Assembly: GCA_030431585.1 (NCBI GenBank)
Contig: JAUIIQ010000010.1
Coordinates: 1-35,308 of the forward strand
Length of the DNA stretch: 35,308 nt
Direction: 5' to 3'
Origin: Gammaproteobacteria bacterium
Lineage (GTDB): Bacteria; Pseudomonadota; Gammaproteobacteria; Pseudomonadales; Halieaceae
The position numbers and the translations under genes were made by a program. This document shows positions 1 to 7,433 of the stretch, one piece after another; within the stretch, counting starts at the first letter, position 1; each line of letters opens with the position of its first letter. The notes under the pieces are model-generated. The model was given only the letters and a program-made list of their open reading frames with translations. It ran no database searches and was not told the DNA's origin.

Positions 1-1
1 G

Positions 2-205
2 ACGGAAGGCAAGGGCAGTATTGTCAGTATCAACTATAACGACAAAGCCGCGGAAATGCGTCTGAACCTGCTGGCCGCCAGCTATGACGCGGTAGAGCAA
101 ATCCGGGCCGGCTTTGCCGCAAACGGTCTGCAGGCAACCCTGGAAAACAGCAGTGCCCAGGGTGATCAGGTACGCGCGCGACTGCGCATAGGTGAGCGCT
201 CATGA
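2..205 (+). CDS. gspL: Type II secretion protein GspL, C-terminal fragment
   Basis: Only the last 67 codons are in the window; the reading frame enters at base 2 and ends with TGA at 203-205. The visible peptide (…GSIVSINYNDKAAEMRLNLL… to …RARLRIGERS) looks like the periplasmic ferredoxin-like domain that ends GspL, the inner-membrane protein that links the GspE ATPase to the rest of the secretion machine. The identification rests partly on context: the stop overlaps the start of gspM by ATGA, the usual gspL-gspM coupling, and gspN follows. The 5' part, including the cytoplasmic actin-like domain and the membrane segment, lies outside the window. Confidence 0.8.
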   Translation, partial: TEGKGSIVSINYNDKAAEMRLNLLAASYDAVEQIRAGFAANGLQATLENSSAQGDQVRARLRIGERS

Positions 206-675
206 AACAGTGGTTTGCCGGGCTGACTCAACGCGAGCAACTGAGCCTGCTTATTATGGCCCTGGCGCTGGGTCTGTACCTGTTGTTCATGATACTGGTA
301 GCGCCTCTGGACAGGGCCCGGGACAGTCTTGCTGAACAGAATCACGGCGTCACCCAGTCACTGCAGCGTGTGGACATGCTGGTCTCGCAAATCCTGCAAC
401 TGCGCGCTAACGGCGGGCGCCCGAACGCGAGGCGCAACCTGGCCGGCCTGATCAACCGCTCCACCTCGGCCCTCGGTCTGCAGGTCAGCCGGCTGCAGCC
501 GAACAGCCGTGGCGAGATACAGGTTCGCCTGGAAAATGCGGCCTTTGACGACATTGTCACCTGGCTTTACCAGATGGAGTATCGTGACGGCTTGCTGGTG
601 CGTGAAGCGTCCATCATGCAAACGGGGAATCCCGGTCGCGTCAATGCCACGGTGCGCCTGGCGCAATCGGGTTGA
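202..675 (+). CDS. gspM: Type II secretion system protein GspM
   Basis: 157 residues, the usual size of GspM. It has a short cytoplasmic N-terminus (residues 1-14), one membrane segment (about 15-36, LSLLIMALALGLYLLFMILV) and a periplasmic domain. The stretch RANGGRPNARRNLAGLINRS followed by a small alpha/beta domain is typical of the family. GspM sits in the inner-membrane platform of the type II secretion machine and partners GspL, which it stabilises and localises. The ATG lies inside the stop of gspL (ATGA), and its own stop overlaps the gspN start, so gspL-M-N are translationally coupled. I see no truncation or unusual feature. Confidence 0.92.
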   Translation: MKQWFAGLTQREQLSLLIMALALGLYLLFMILVAPLDRARDSLAEQNHGVTQSLQRVDMLVSQILQLRANGGRPNARRNLAGLINRSTSALGLQVSRLQPNSRGEIQVRLENAAFDDIVTWLYQMEYRDGLLVREASIMQTGNPGRVNATVRLAQSG

Positions 676-1421
676 TGGGCTCCCGCGCTGTAATTGGGCT
701 GCTCGCCAGCCTCGTCCTGATTGTTCTGCTGCTGGTCAACGCACCGGCCCGGCTGGTGTTGCAATTACTGCCTGGCGAGCAGCTGGTGCTGCAGGGCGTC
801 AGTGGCACGCTTTGGCGTGGCAGTGCCGCGCGGGCTATGGCAGCCACCGGCGGCGGCTGGTTGCATCTTGGCCAGTTGCACTGGCGCCTCAGTGCGCTAT
901 CGCTACTGTCCCTGAGCCCCAGGGTGGAACTGGACAGCGAGTGGGGCCGTCAGCGTTTGAATACGCAGCTAATCCTGCACTCTGGCGATGAACTTGAACT
1001 GGCTGACATGGATGCCGTGCTGGACGCAGAACTGCTGCGCCAGTATTTGCCGGTATCGCTCGTCGGTTCTATTGCCCTGCAGTTCAACAGGCTGGTGCTG
1101 CTGGATGGCCTGCCGCGTGAGGCCGAGGGCCGATTGGTCTGGCAGGATGGCGGCTGGCATTCGCCCCAGGGGCGCCGTGGCCTTGGTACCTATGCTGTAG
1201 ATGTCAGCAACGAGGAAGCAGGCGGGATCCGGGGCGATATTGTGACGCTTGCTGGTGATGTCGTCGCCACTGGCCAGGCTGTGCTGAAAAATAACGGCTA
1301 TGAACTGGAGGTGCTGGTTTCCGGGGCCGGTCTCGAAGACCCGCAATTGCGCCAGGCACTGCAACTTGTGGCGACGCCTGAGGATGGCGCCTACAGGGTT
1401 GTAATGGAAGGCGAGCTGTAG
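675..1421 (+). CDS. gspN: Type II secretion system protein GspN
   Basis: About 248 residues, matching GspN length. A signal-anchor segment (about residues 5-22, IGLLASLVLIVLLLVNAPA) is followed by a periplasmic region carrying the family's VSGTLWRGSA signature near residue 40. GspN is an accessory bitopic inner-membrane protein of the type II secretion machine and is absent from some systems. The ATG at 675 overlaps the gspM stop (TGATG); a TTG at 672 in the same frame is an alternative start that adds one residue. No further gsp gene follows, so this is the 3' end of the operon, as expected. A stretch of about 100 bases with a promoter for the next gene comes after it. Confidence 0.9.
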   Translation: MGSRAVIGLLASLVLIVLLLVNAPARLVLQLLPGEQLVLQGVSGTLWRGSAARAMAATGGGWLHLGQLHWRLSALSLLSLSPRVELDSEWGRQRLNTQLILHSGDELELADMDAVLDAELLRQYLPVSLVGSIALQFNRLVLLDGLPREAEGRLVWQDGGWHSPQGRRGLGTYAVDVSNEEAGGIRGDIVTLAGDVVATGQAVLKNNGYELEVLVSGAGLEDPQLRQALQLVATPEDGAYRVVMEGEL

Positions 1422-1452
1422 CTGTTGGTTTGCCCGTGTGCACCGCCCCCGC

Positions 1453-1482
1453 TTACGATACACCGGTCACCTGGCCTATAAT
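1453..1482 (+). promoter_or_regulatory. Candidate sigma-70 promoter for the rubredoxin gene
   Basis: A perfect -10 hexamer TATAAT lies at 1477-1482, about 40 bases before the rubredoxin ATG. The best -35 at 18-base spacing is only TTACGA (1453-1458, 3 of 6), so the promoter is uneven. Its position between the end of the gsp operon and a separate gene supports it. Transcription would start near 1489. Confidence 0.45.
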
Positions 1483-1522
1483 CCGGTGCTGACACTGACC
1501 ATCGAACGCAGAGACAGAGCAA

Positions 1523-1702
1523 ATGAGTGACGGCGATTTCAAAAAATACGAATGCGTAATTTGCGGCTTTATCTATGATGAAGCGGAGGGCTTGCCTGAC
1601 GATGGCATTGCCCCTGGAACTCGCTGGGAAGATATCCCCGAGGACTGGGAGTGCCCGGACTGTGGTATTTCCAAGGCGGACTTCGATCTTTACGAGGAAT
1701 GA
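1523..1702 (+). CDS. Rubredoxin
   Basis: A 59-residue protein with the two rubredoxin iron-binding knuckles: CVICGF near residues 11-16 and CPDCGI near 44-49. The typical core between them is also present (Y-D-E-A-x-G at 18-23, then the [15 protein letters not shown] stretch at about 32-46). Four cysteines would hold a single Fe(SCys)4 centre. The protein is a small cytoplasmic electron carrier, usually reduced by rubredoxin reductase and feeding oxygenases (for example AlkB-type hydroxylases) or oxygen and peroxide detoxification enzymes; the partner is not in this window. It starts at ATG 1523 behind a weak AGAG ribosome site and has its own candidate TATAAT promoter. It appears to stand alone, 90 bases before the aminopeptidase gene. 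Confidence 0.96.
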   Translation: MSDGDFKKYECVICGFIYDEAEGLPDDGIAPGTRWEDIPEDWECPDCGISKADFDLYEE

Positions 1703-1792
1703 GCGGCCCGATAGCAAGCATGCATTCCTGCGCCTGATACGTGGATGCAAATCGGTTAAACTGCCGCCATTATCTTCGCGCGGACCTTCCAT

Positions 1793-3574
1793 ATGAATGA
1801 CAGCAGTGAACGTATCGCAGCGGTACGCGCTCTGATGGCGGATTCTGGCTACGATGCAATGGTCGTCCCCCGGGCCGACGAGTATCTTGGCGAGTATATC
1901 CCCGCTCACAACGAGCGGCTGCGCTGGATCTCCGGCTTTACAGGATCTGCGGGAGCGGCGGTTATCCTGCGAGATCGCGCGGCTATGTTTACCGATGGCC
2001 GCTACACCGTGCAGGTGCGCAATGAGGTGCTGCCGGAGCTGTTTGAGTATCACCATCTGCTGGAGCAGCCGCCTGTGCCATGGCTGGTGACGCAGTTGCC
2101 GCGCGGCAGCAGGGTGGTTTGTGATCCGCGACTGCATAGCCTGAGCTGGTATCGCCAGAGCGCCGCCACCCTGTCCGGTGCGGGACTGGAACTGGTGGCC
2201 GATACAGCAAACCTGATCGATCGCTGCTGGCATGACAGGCCTGATGCGGTGGTCTCACCGGCACTGTTGCTGGCCGAAGCGTACACCGGCAGCTCGTCAG
2301 AGGAAAAGCGGGAGCGTATTGCGGCCACGGTTGCCGCCGCCGGCGCAGACGCGGCACTTGTTTTCTCGCCTGATTCGGTAAGCTGGTTGCTCAACCTGCG
2401 CGGTACGGATATTCCCTGTCTACCGGTCGTGCAGGGCTTCGCCATGCTGGAGCGCAGCGGTGAGCTGACACTGTTCGTAGACCCGGACCGCCTTCCCGAA
2501 GGATTCGAGGCACATGTAGGCAAGGGCGTGCGCGTCCTGCCGGAGTCCGCGGCGAATGAGGCCTTTGCAGCTTACGCCGGGAAACAGGTACTGGCGGACG
2601 CTGACGGCGCCAATGCCTGGACGCAGCTGGCGCTGGAGCGCGCAGGGGCGCAGCTGATCGCCGCAACCGATCCGGTGTTGTTGCCCAAAGCATGCAAAAA
2701 CGCTACCGAGATAGAGGGTGCGCGCCGCGCTCATGTCCGCGATGCGGTGGCCGAATGTCGTTTTCTTTGCTGGCTCGATGCAGAAGTCACCGCCGGTCGG
2801 CTGCACGACGAGGCGACTCTGGCGGACACCCTTGGCGACTTTCGACAGCAGGGTGAGCGGTATCACGGGCCATCCTTTGACACTATCTCTGCCGCCGGAG
2901 GCAACGCGGCGATGTGTCATTACAATCACCAGAACGTTGCAACGCCCGGTCGACTCATGCCGGACTCCGTTTATCTTGTGGACAGTGGCGGTCAGTATAG
3001 CGATGGCACTACCGACATCACCCGCACGGTTGCCATTGGAGACCCCGGGGCGGAAGTGCGCCGCATGTTCACACTCGTACTCAAAGGGCATATTGCCCTG
3101 GCCCTGGCGCGTTTCCCCAAGGGCACGACGGGTAGTCAGCTGGATGTCCTGGCGCGTCAGTTCTTGTGGCAGGCGGGTTTCGATTACGATCACGGAACAG
3201 GCCACGGTGTCGGTGCGTTTCTGAGTGTGCATGAAGGGCCTCAGCGTATCGCCAAGGCGCACAATCCATGGCCGCTACTGCCGGGCATGATCGTCAGCAA
3301 TGAGCCTGGTTACTATAAAGACAGTTGTTACGGTATCCGCTGTGAAAATCTGGTGGTGGTGCGTGAGTCGTCTCTGCGCGGTGACGTTCCGGTATACGAG
3401 TTTGAGACGCTCACACTGGTGCCCTTTGACCGACGCTTGCTTGATCAGCAGTTGCTCACCGCCATCGAACTTGCATGGATAAACAACTATCACCAGCGTG
3501 TGGCCGACCAGCTTGCCCCGCTTTTGCAGGGCGCCGATCGGCTGTGGCTGGAACAGGCAACGCGAGCACTGTAG
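1793..3574 (+). CDS. Xaa-Pro aminopeptidase (M24B, aminopeptidase P, long three-domain form)
   Basis: 593 residues. Two creatinase-like N-terminal domains (about 1-310) precede a pita-bread M24 peptidase domain (about 320-535) and a short M24 C-terminal extension, the layout of long cytosolic aminopeptidase P. All five metal ligands are visible: D397 (LVDSGG), D408 (TTDITRT), H471 (GTGHGVG), E504 (SNEPGYY) and E518 (CENLVV), implying a dinuclear Mn or Zn centre. The enzyme removes an N-terminal residue next to proline. The N-terminus PRADEYLGEY and GFTGSAGAA are family hallmarks. The ATG at 1793 has only a weak upstream ribosome site. The transporter gene starts 36 bases downstream and could share its transcript, which would pair proline-peptide cleavage with amino-acid uptake. 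Confidence 0.95.
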   Translation: MNDSSERIAAVRALMADSGYDAMVVPRADEYLGEYIPAHNERLRWISGFTGSAGAAVILRDRAAMFTDGRYTVQVRNEVLPELFEYHHLLEQPPVPWLVTQLPRGSRVVCDPRLHSLSWYRQSAATLSGAGLELVADTANLIDRCWHDRPDAVVSPALLLAEAYTGSSSEEKRERIAATVAAAGADAALVFSPDSVSWLLNLRGTDIPCLPVVQGFAMLERSGELTLFVDPDRLPEGFEAHVGKGVRVLPESAANEAFAAYAGKQVLADADGANAWTQLALERAGAQLIAATDPVLLPKACKNATEIEGARRAHVRDAVAECRFLCWLDAEVTAGRLHDEATLADTLGDFRQQGERYHGPSFDTISAAGGNAAMCHYNHQNVATPGRLMPDSVYLVDSGGQYSDGTTDITRTVAIGDPGAEVRRMFTLVLKGHIALALARFPKGTTGSQLDVLARQFLWQAGFDYDHGTGHGVGAFLSVHEGPQRIAKAHNPWPLLPGMIVSNEPGYYKDSCYGIRCENLVVVRESSLRGDVPVYEFETLTLVPFDRRLLDQQLLTAIELAWINNYHQRVADQLAPLLQGADRLWLEQATRAL

Positions 3575-3610
3575 ACTCGCTTCAGAACAACCATAATTGG
3601 AGAAAACGCC

Positions 3611-4957
3611 ATGGCCACAGCTGGTGGTGCGCACTGGTCTTCCCGTTTTGCATTCCTGATGGCCTCAGTGGGCTTCGCCGTTGGCCTGGGTAACATATGG
3701 CGCTTTCCCTACGTCGCTGGAGAGAATGGCGGCTCGGCCTTTGTCCTCATTTATATTTCATGCGTCTTTTTTATCGGCGTCCCCATCCTGATGGCGGAAC
3801 TCATGGTTGGACGTCGTGGCCAGGGTAATCCGGTGTTGGCGATGGCAAACGTCGCCAGCGAAAGCAAGCGCTCACGGCACTGGCAATGGGTGGGCGGCCT
3901 CGGCCTCCTGGCCGCCTATGTTATTGAGATTATTTACGCTGGCATTGTCGGCTGGGTGCTCTGGTATTTCTACAAAGCCTTGACCACCGGGTTTGTCGAG
4001 GTGACGGCGGTTTCTGCGCAGGCGGATTTCAGCGCGATGCTCGCCAACACCTGGGGTATGCTGTTCTGGACTCTGCTGGGTTTGTGTATCACCGGCTTGA
4101 TTATTTACTCCGGCGTGCAGAACGGTATTGAACGAGCGGTGCGGATAATGATGCCGCTGATGTTCCTGTTGTTGCTGGGGCTGGCGGTATACAACGTCTT
4201 CGCGGGCGGCTTCGCTGAAGCGATAGCCTGGTTATTCACACCAGACTTCAGCAAAGTCAGCGGCGCCACCTTCCTGGCGGCCATCAGTCAGGCGTTCTTT
4301 TCCATCGGGGTCGCCATGGGCGGTATGATGACCTACGGTTCCTACCTGCCGCGCAGTATTTCCATCACGGAGTCCGTGGTGTTTATCGTGATCGCCGATA
4401 CGGCGGTGGCTTTGCTCGCAGGCCTGGTGATCTTCCCCGCTGTCTTCGCCAATGGTCTGGACCCTGCCGGCGGCCCCGGATTGATTTTCCAGACATTGCC
4501 AGTGGCCTTTGCGCAGATGCCCGGCGGCTACGTATTCAGCGTGCTCTTTTTCCTGATGTTGTCCGTCGCGGGAATTACATCCATGGTCGGTCTGCTGGAG
4601 ACAGTCAACCACTGGGCTGAGGAGCGCTATGGCATACCCCGCCACAGGAGCGCGCTGATGTCGGTGGGTTCTATCGCCGTTTTCTGTGTTGTCAGTCTGC
4701 TCTCCTACAATGTGCTGCAGGATGTGGCGCTGGGCGGAGTCAACTTCAACGGATTCCTGGAGTTCCTTTACGAGAGTATTTTACTGCCAGTAGGTGGCCT
4801 GCTGATTGCGGTGTTCGCCGGCTGGGTGATGAAGCGCGAGGCCAGCAAGGATGAACTCACCTCACTCAATGCGGTGGGCTACGCACTGTGGCGTTTCCTG
4901 ATTCGATTTATTGTGCCGCCGGCACTGTTGGTGATTATTGTCTCGGGCCTCACCTGA
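3611..4957 (+). CDS. Sodium-dependent transporter, neurotransmitter:sodium symporter (SNF) family
   Basis: 448 residues with about eleven or twelve hydrophobic segments across the whole length, the LeuT-fold type of bacterial sodium symporter. The first segment carries the diagnostic GFAVGLGNIWRFPY motif (about 21-34), whose unwound helix binds sodium and substrate, followed by GENGGSAF. The segment near ISQAFFSIGVAMGGMMTYGS matches the conserved helix 6-7 region. Members import amino acids or related small molecules; the substrate cannot be read from sequence. The ATG at 3611 has a good ribosome site (TTGGAGAAAA). The gene converges with the cardiolipin synthase gene, leaving only 10 bases between stops and no obvious terminator. 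Confidence 0.95.
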   Translation: MATAGGAHWSSRFAFLMASVGFAVGLGNIWRFPYVAGENGGSAFVLIYISCVFFIGVPILMAELMVGRRGQGNPVLAMANVASESKRSRHWQWVGGLGLLAAYVIEIIYAGIVGWVLWYFYKALTTGFVEVTAVSAQADFSAMLANTWGMLFWTLLGLCITGLIIYSGVQNGIERAVRIMMPLMFLLLLGLAVYNVFAGGFAEAIAWLFTPDFSKVSGATFLAAISQAFFSIGVAMGGMMTYGSYLPRSISITESVVFIVIADTAVALLAGLVIFPAVFANGLDPAGGPGLIFQTLPVAFAQMPGGYVFSVLFFLMLSVAGITSMVGLLETVNHWAEERYGIPRHRSALMSVGSIAVFCVVSLLSYNVLQDVALGGVNFNGFLEFLYESILLPVGGLLIAVFAGWVMKREASKDELTSLNAVGYALWRFLIRFIVPPALLVIIVSGLT

Positions 4958-4967
4958 TACCGCCTCG

Positions 4968-6407
4968 CTAAAGCACAGGCGCAAACAGTCTGGCGATGGC
5001 CATACCCAGGGTAAACCAGGCTGGCTTGCCTTCCAGTTCCGCCAGGCCTACCTGGCGGCTGCGTTCGAGATCGTGCACCAGCATGGCTTCCACCTCGCCG
5101 GCAAACGCCGGGTCTTCTACCAGTAAGGTGATCTCAAAATTCAGCCTGAATGATCGGTTGTCAAAATTTGCCGTGCCCACGCCGGCCAGTTGATCGTCCA
5201 TCAGCAGGACCTTCTGGTGCATAAACCCGCCCTCATAGCGATACACTTTACCGCCGCAGGCCAGTAGTTCGCGAGTGAACGACCAGTTGGCCATTGCCAC
5301 AACCGGCCCATCCGGTTCGTCGGGTATCATTACCCTTACGTCAACACCGCGCAACGCGGCCAGTTGTAGCGCTGCCATGATGCCCCGGTCAGGCACGAAG
5401 TAGGGGCTTGCTATCCATATACGGTGCCGCGCGGCGACAATGCTCTGGTGAAACATCAGTCCGGCTTCTTCGTATTCGCTCGCCGGGTCCGAGGGAAAAA
5501 CCAGTACCGTACTGTTTCCCGGGGCCTGGCGACTGAAGTCCCAGTCCACCTTCAGCGGGCTTCGGGTTGCCCATAGCCAGTCTGTGGCGAAAGCCAGTTC
5601 TGCACCCAGCACCGCTGGTCCCTCAACTCTGGCGTGCGTGTCGCGCCAATGGCCGATGCGCTTGTTCAGGCCCAGGTATTCGTCGCCCACGTTGTGTCCG
5701 CCTATCCATGCCTGGCGCCCATCAACTACCACTACCTTGCGGTGATTGCGAAAATTCAACTGAAAGCGGTTGCGCGAACCCTGGCGTGTATTGAAGGGGG
5801 CAACGCTGACACCTGCCATGTGCAGCTGTTTCAGCAGGCGTGATCTGTCGAAGCTGCGGCTGCCGATCTCGTCGTACAACAGGTATACCTTGACGCCTTC
5901 GCGCGCTTTGTCTGCCAGCAGCCGGCCCAGTCGCCGGCCCAGTTTATCGTCACGAATAATGTAGAACTGGAAGAGGATATAGCTGCGCGCCGAGTTCAGC
6001 CCGGCAATGATATCGTCGAATGTGGCGGCACCGTCTATCAGCAGCGTTAACGCATTGCCGCGGGTGGCTGGCATGCGCGCCAGGTTGAACAGGCTGGCAT
6101 ACATAGGGCTGTCTGCGCTGACAGGGACCAGGTGCTCCTGAATATTGTCACTGGTTCGCTGGATCATGCGCAGCGACTCTTTCTCAATTATGTCACGCTG
6201 TTCCAGATATCCGTCGAAACGATTGCGGCCAAATATCAGGTAGACCGGTAAGGCAACAATTGGAAAAGTGATCAGCGAGATCGTCCACGCGATGGCACCC
6301 TGGGGCGTTCTGGACTTGAGTATTGCTTCCAGCGCACTGATCACCGCCGCCGCGTAAAGCAGCAGCAAACCGATGCCTACTGCCTGTGCGATCAGTTCGT
6401 AGTCCAT
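4968..6407 (-). CDS. cls: Cardiolipin synthase (phospholipase D superfamily)
   Basis: 479 residues, the usual length of bacterial ClsA-type enzymes. Two N-terminal membrane segments (about 8-28 and 38-60, with the family's TPQGAIAWTISLI) precede two phospholipase D catalytic motifs. Motif 1 is H222-x-K224…D229 (NHRKVVVVDG), followed by GGHN. Motif 2 is H397-x-K399…D404 (MHQKVLLMDD), followed by GTANFDNRS. Both are intact, so the protein should be active, condensing phosphatidylglycerol to cardiolipin at the inner membrane. The start lies three bases after the stop of the upstream phosphatase gene, so the two are almost certainly one operon. Confidence 0.95.
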   Translation of the reverse strand: MDYELIAQAVGIGLLLLYAAAVISALEAILKSRTPQGAIAWTISLITFPIVALPVYLIFGRNRFDGYLEQRDIIEKESLRMIQRTSDNIQEHLVPVSADSPMYASLFNLARMPATRGNALTLLIDGAATFDDIIAGLNSARSYILFQFYIIRDDKLGRRLGRLLADKAREGVKVYLLYDEIGSRSFDRSRLLKQLHMAGVSVAPFNTRQGSRNRFQLNFRNHRKVVVVDGRQAWIGGHNVGDEYLGLNKRIGHWRDTHARVEGPAVLGAELAFATDWLWATRSPLKVDWDFSRQAPGNSTVLVFPSDPASEYEEAGLMFHQSIVAARHRIWIASPYFVPDRGIMAALQLAALRGVDVRVMIPDEPDGPVVAMANWSFTRELLACGGKVYRYEGGFMHQKVLLMDDQLAGVGTANFDNRSFRLNFEITLLVEDPAFAGEVEAMLVHDLERSRQVGLAELEGKPAWFTLGMAIARLFAPVL

Positions 6408-6410
6408 GGT

Positions 6411-7310
6411 CTACTCCAGCAGCGTCTGTCGCAGATTGGCAATGTCTTCAGGCCCAAGCTGCAGCCCGTCTTGCAGGTACTTGTCGAAATCGCCCCAGCG
6501 CTGGTCTATCTCCTCAAACGCAGCCAGTAGCCAGGGCCGCTCCGCGCCGAGTAGAACGCCCACCTTGGCGGCCACGTCCTCGCCCTTGAACAGGCGCAGC
6601 ATCGTCAGTTCCCTGCGATGCGCATCCAGGGCGCTTTCCTTACTCAGTGCATAGTCGGCAAGCACCTGCTCCTGTGATACGCCGAGAATCCGCAGCAGTA
6701 TCGCTGCAGCAAAGCCGGTGCGATCCTTGCCCGCTGTGCAGTGCCAGAGTACTGGTTGCCCTTCCGCCTGCTGCAGGGCCTGCACAAACTGACGAAACTG
6801 AGGTGTGAACTCGTTGGCAAACTGGCGGTTTGCTGCAATCATGAATGCATTGGCATCAAAGGTAGCGAGCGTGCCATCATCAATGCGTGATGTGATCTCA
6901 TCAGCCAGGCCCTGGGCCCCGCCGTCGAGCACGGGTATTTCGACCACCCTGAAAGGTGGCGTGGCTGGCAGCTGGTTGGGTTCAGCTTCTTTCTCTTCCG
7001 CCGAACGCAGGTCGATCAGCGTGTGCAGGCCCAATTTCAGCAGGCCCTGCTGGTCTGCGCGGCTGGCTTCACTGAGGCTGCCCGAACGATACAGAGTGCC
7101 CCATTTCACGGTTTTACCGCCAGCTGCCGGGTAGCCACCCAGGTCCCTGAAGTTGTCTATGCCTTCAAAATTGATCAGGCGGTGAGCGTCACGCTGCGCC
7201 GCGGGCATCTCTACCGGTATCTGTAATGGCGGGGAAGGAATAAACTGGACCGAAGCCATGGCCAGCACAAAGACGCCAAACAAGGTCCAGTAAACTGCTT
7301 TTTTGTTCAA
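6411..7310 (-). CDS. Membrane-anchored tyrosine/dual-specificity protein phosphatase
   Basis: 299 residues from a proposed TTG at 7310. An N-terminal signal-anchor (MNKKAVYWTLFGVFVLAMAS) leads into a catalytic domain of the bacterial tyrosine phosphatase (Y_phosphatase3) family. The domain has the N(F)RDLGGY entry motif at about 53-60, LIDLRS at about 98-103 and the CX5R loop HCTAGKDRTG with C191 and R197. The family hydrolyses phosphotyrosine, and some members act on phosphoinositides or other lipid phosphates. The catalytic domain would face the periplasm if the anchor is a signal peptide. I prefer the TTG because GGGGAG lies just upstream and the anchor follows at once; ATGs at 7361 and 7385 would add a polar, charged extension without a clear ribosome site. 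Linkage to cls suggests, but does not prove, a role in envelope lipid metabolism. Confidence 0.85.
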   Translation of the reverse strand: MNKKAVYWTLFGVFVLAMASVQFIPSPPLQIPVEMPAAQRDAHRLINFEGIDNFRDLGGYPAAGGKTVKWGTLYRSGSLSEASRADQQGLLKLGLHTLIDLRSAEEKEAEPNQLPATPPFRVVEIPVLDGGAQGLADEITSRIDDGTLATFDANAFMIAANRQFANEFTPQFRQFVQALQQAEGQPVLWHCTAGKDRTGFAAAILLRILGVSQEQVLADYALSKESALDAHRRELTMLRLFKGEDVAAKVGVLLGAERPWLLAAFEEIDQRWGDFDKYLQDGLQLGPEDIANLRQTLLE

Positions 7311-7433
7311 ATTACGCTCCCCCTCAGGACGCCCATGCTTTAGCCTTTCGCGAGAGAGCATAGCACTGCCGGCGTCACAGCGCATGGCAGCGGTTACCTA
7401 CTGGCCCCTTGGAATAGCACCGATACAGACCGC

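Noticed and set aside
1391-2233. A 280-residue open frame on the minus strand
   Set aside because: It lies opposite the rubredoxin and aminopeptidase P genes, whose motifs are clear; long antisense frames are common in GC-rich coding DNA.
2420-3262. A 280-residue minus-strand open frame
   Set aside because: It is antisense to the catalytic domain of aminopeptidase P, which has all metal ligands; no independent support.
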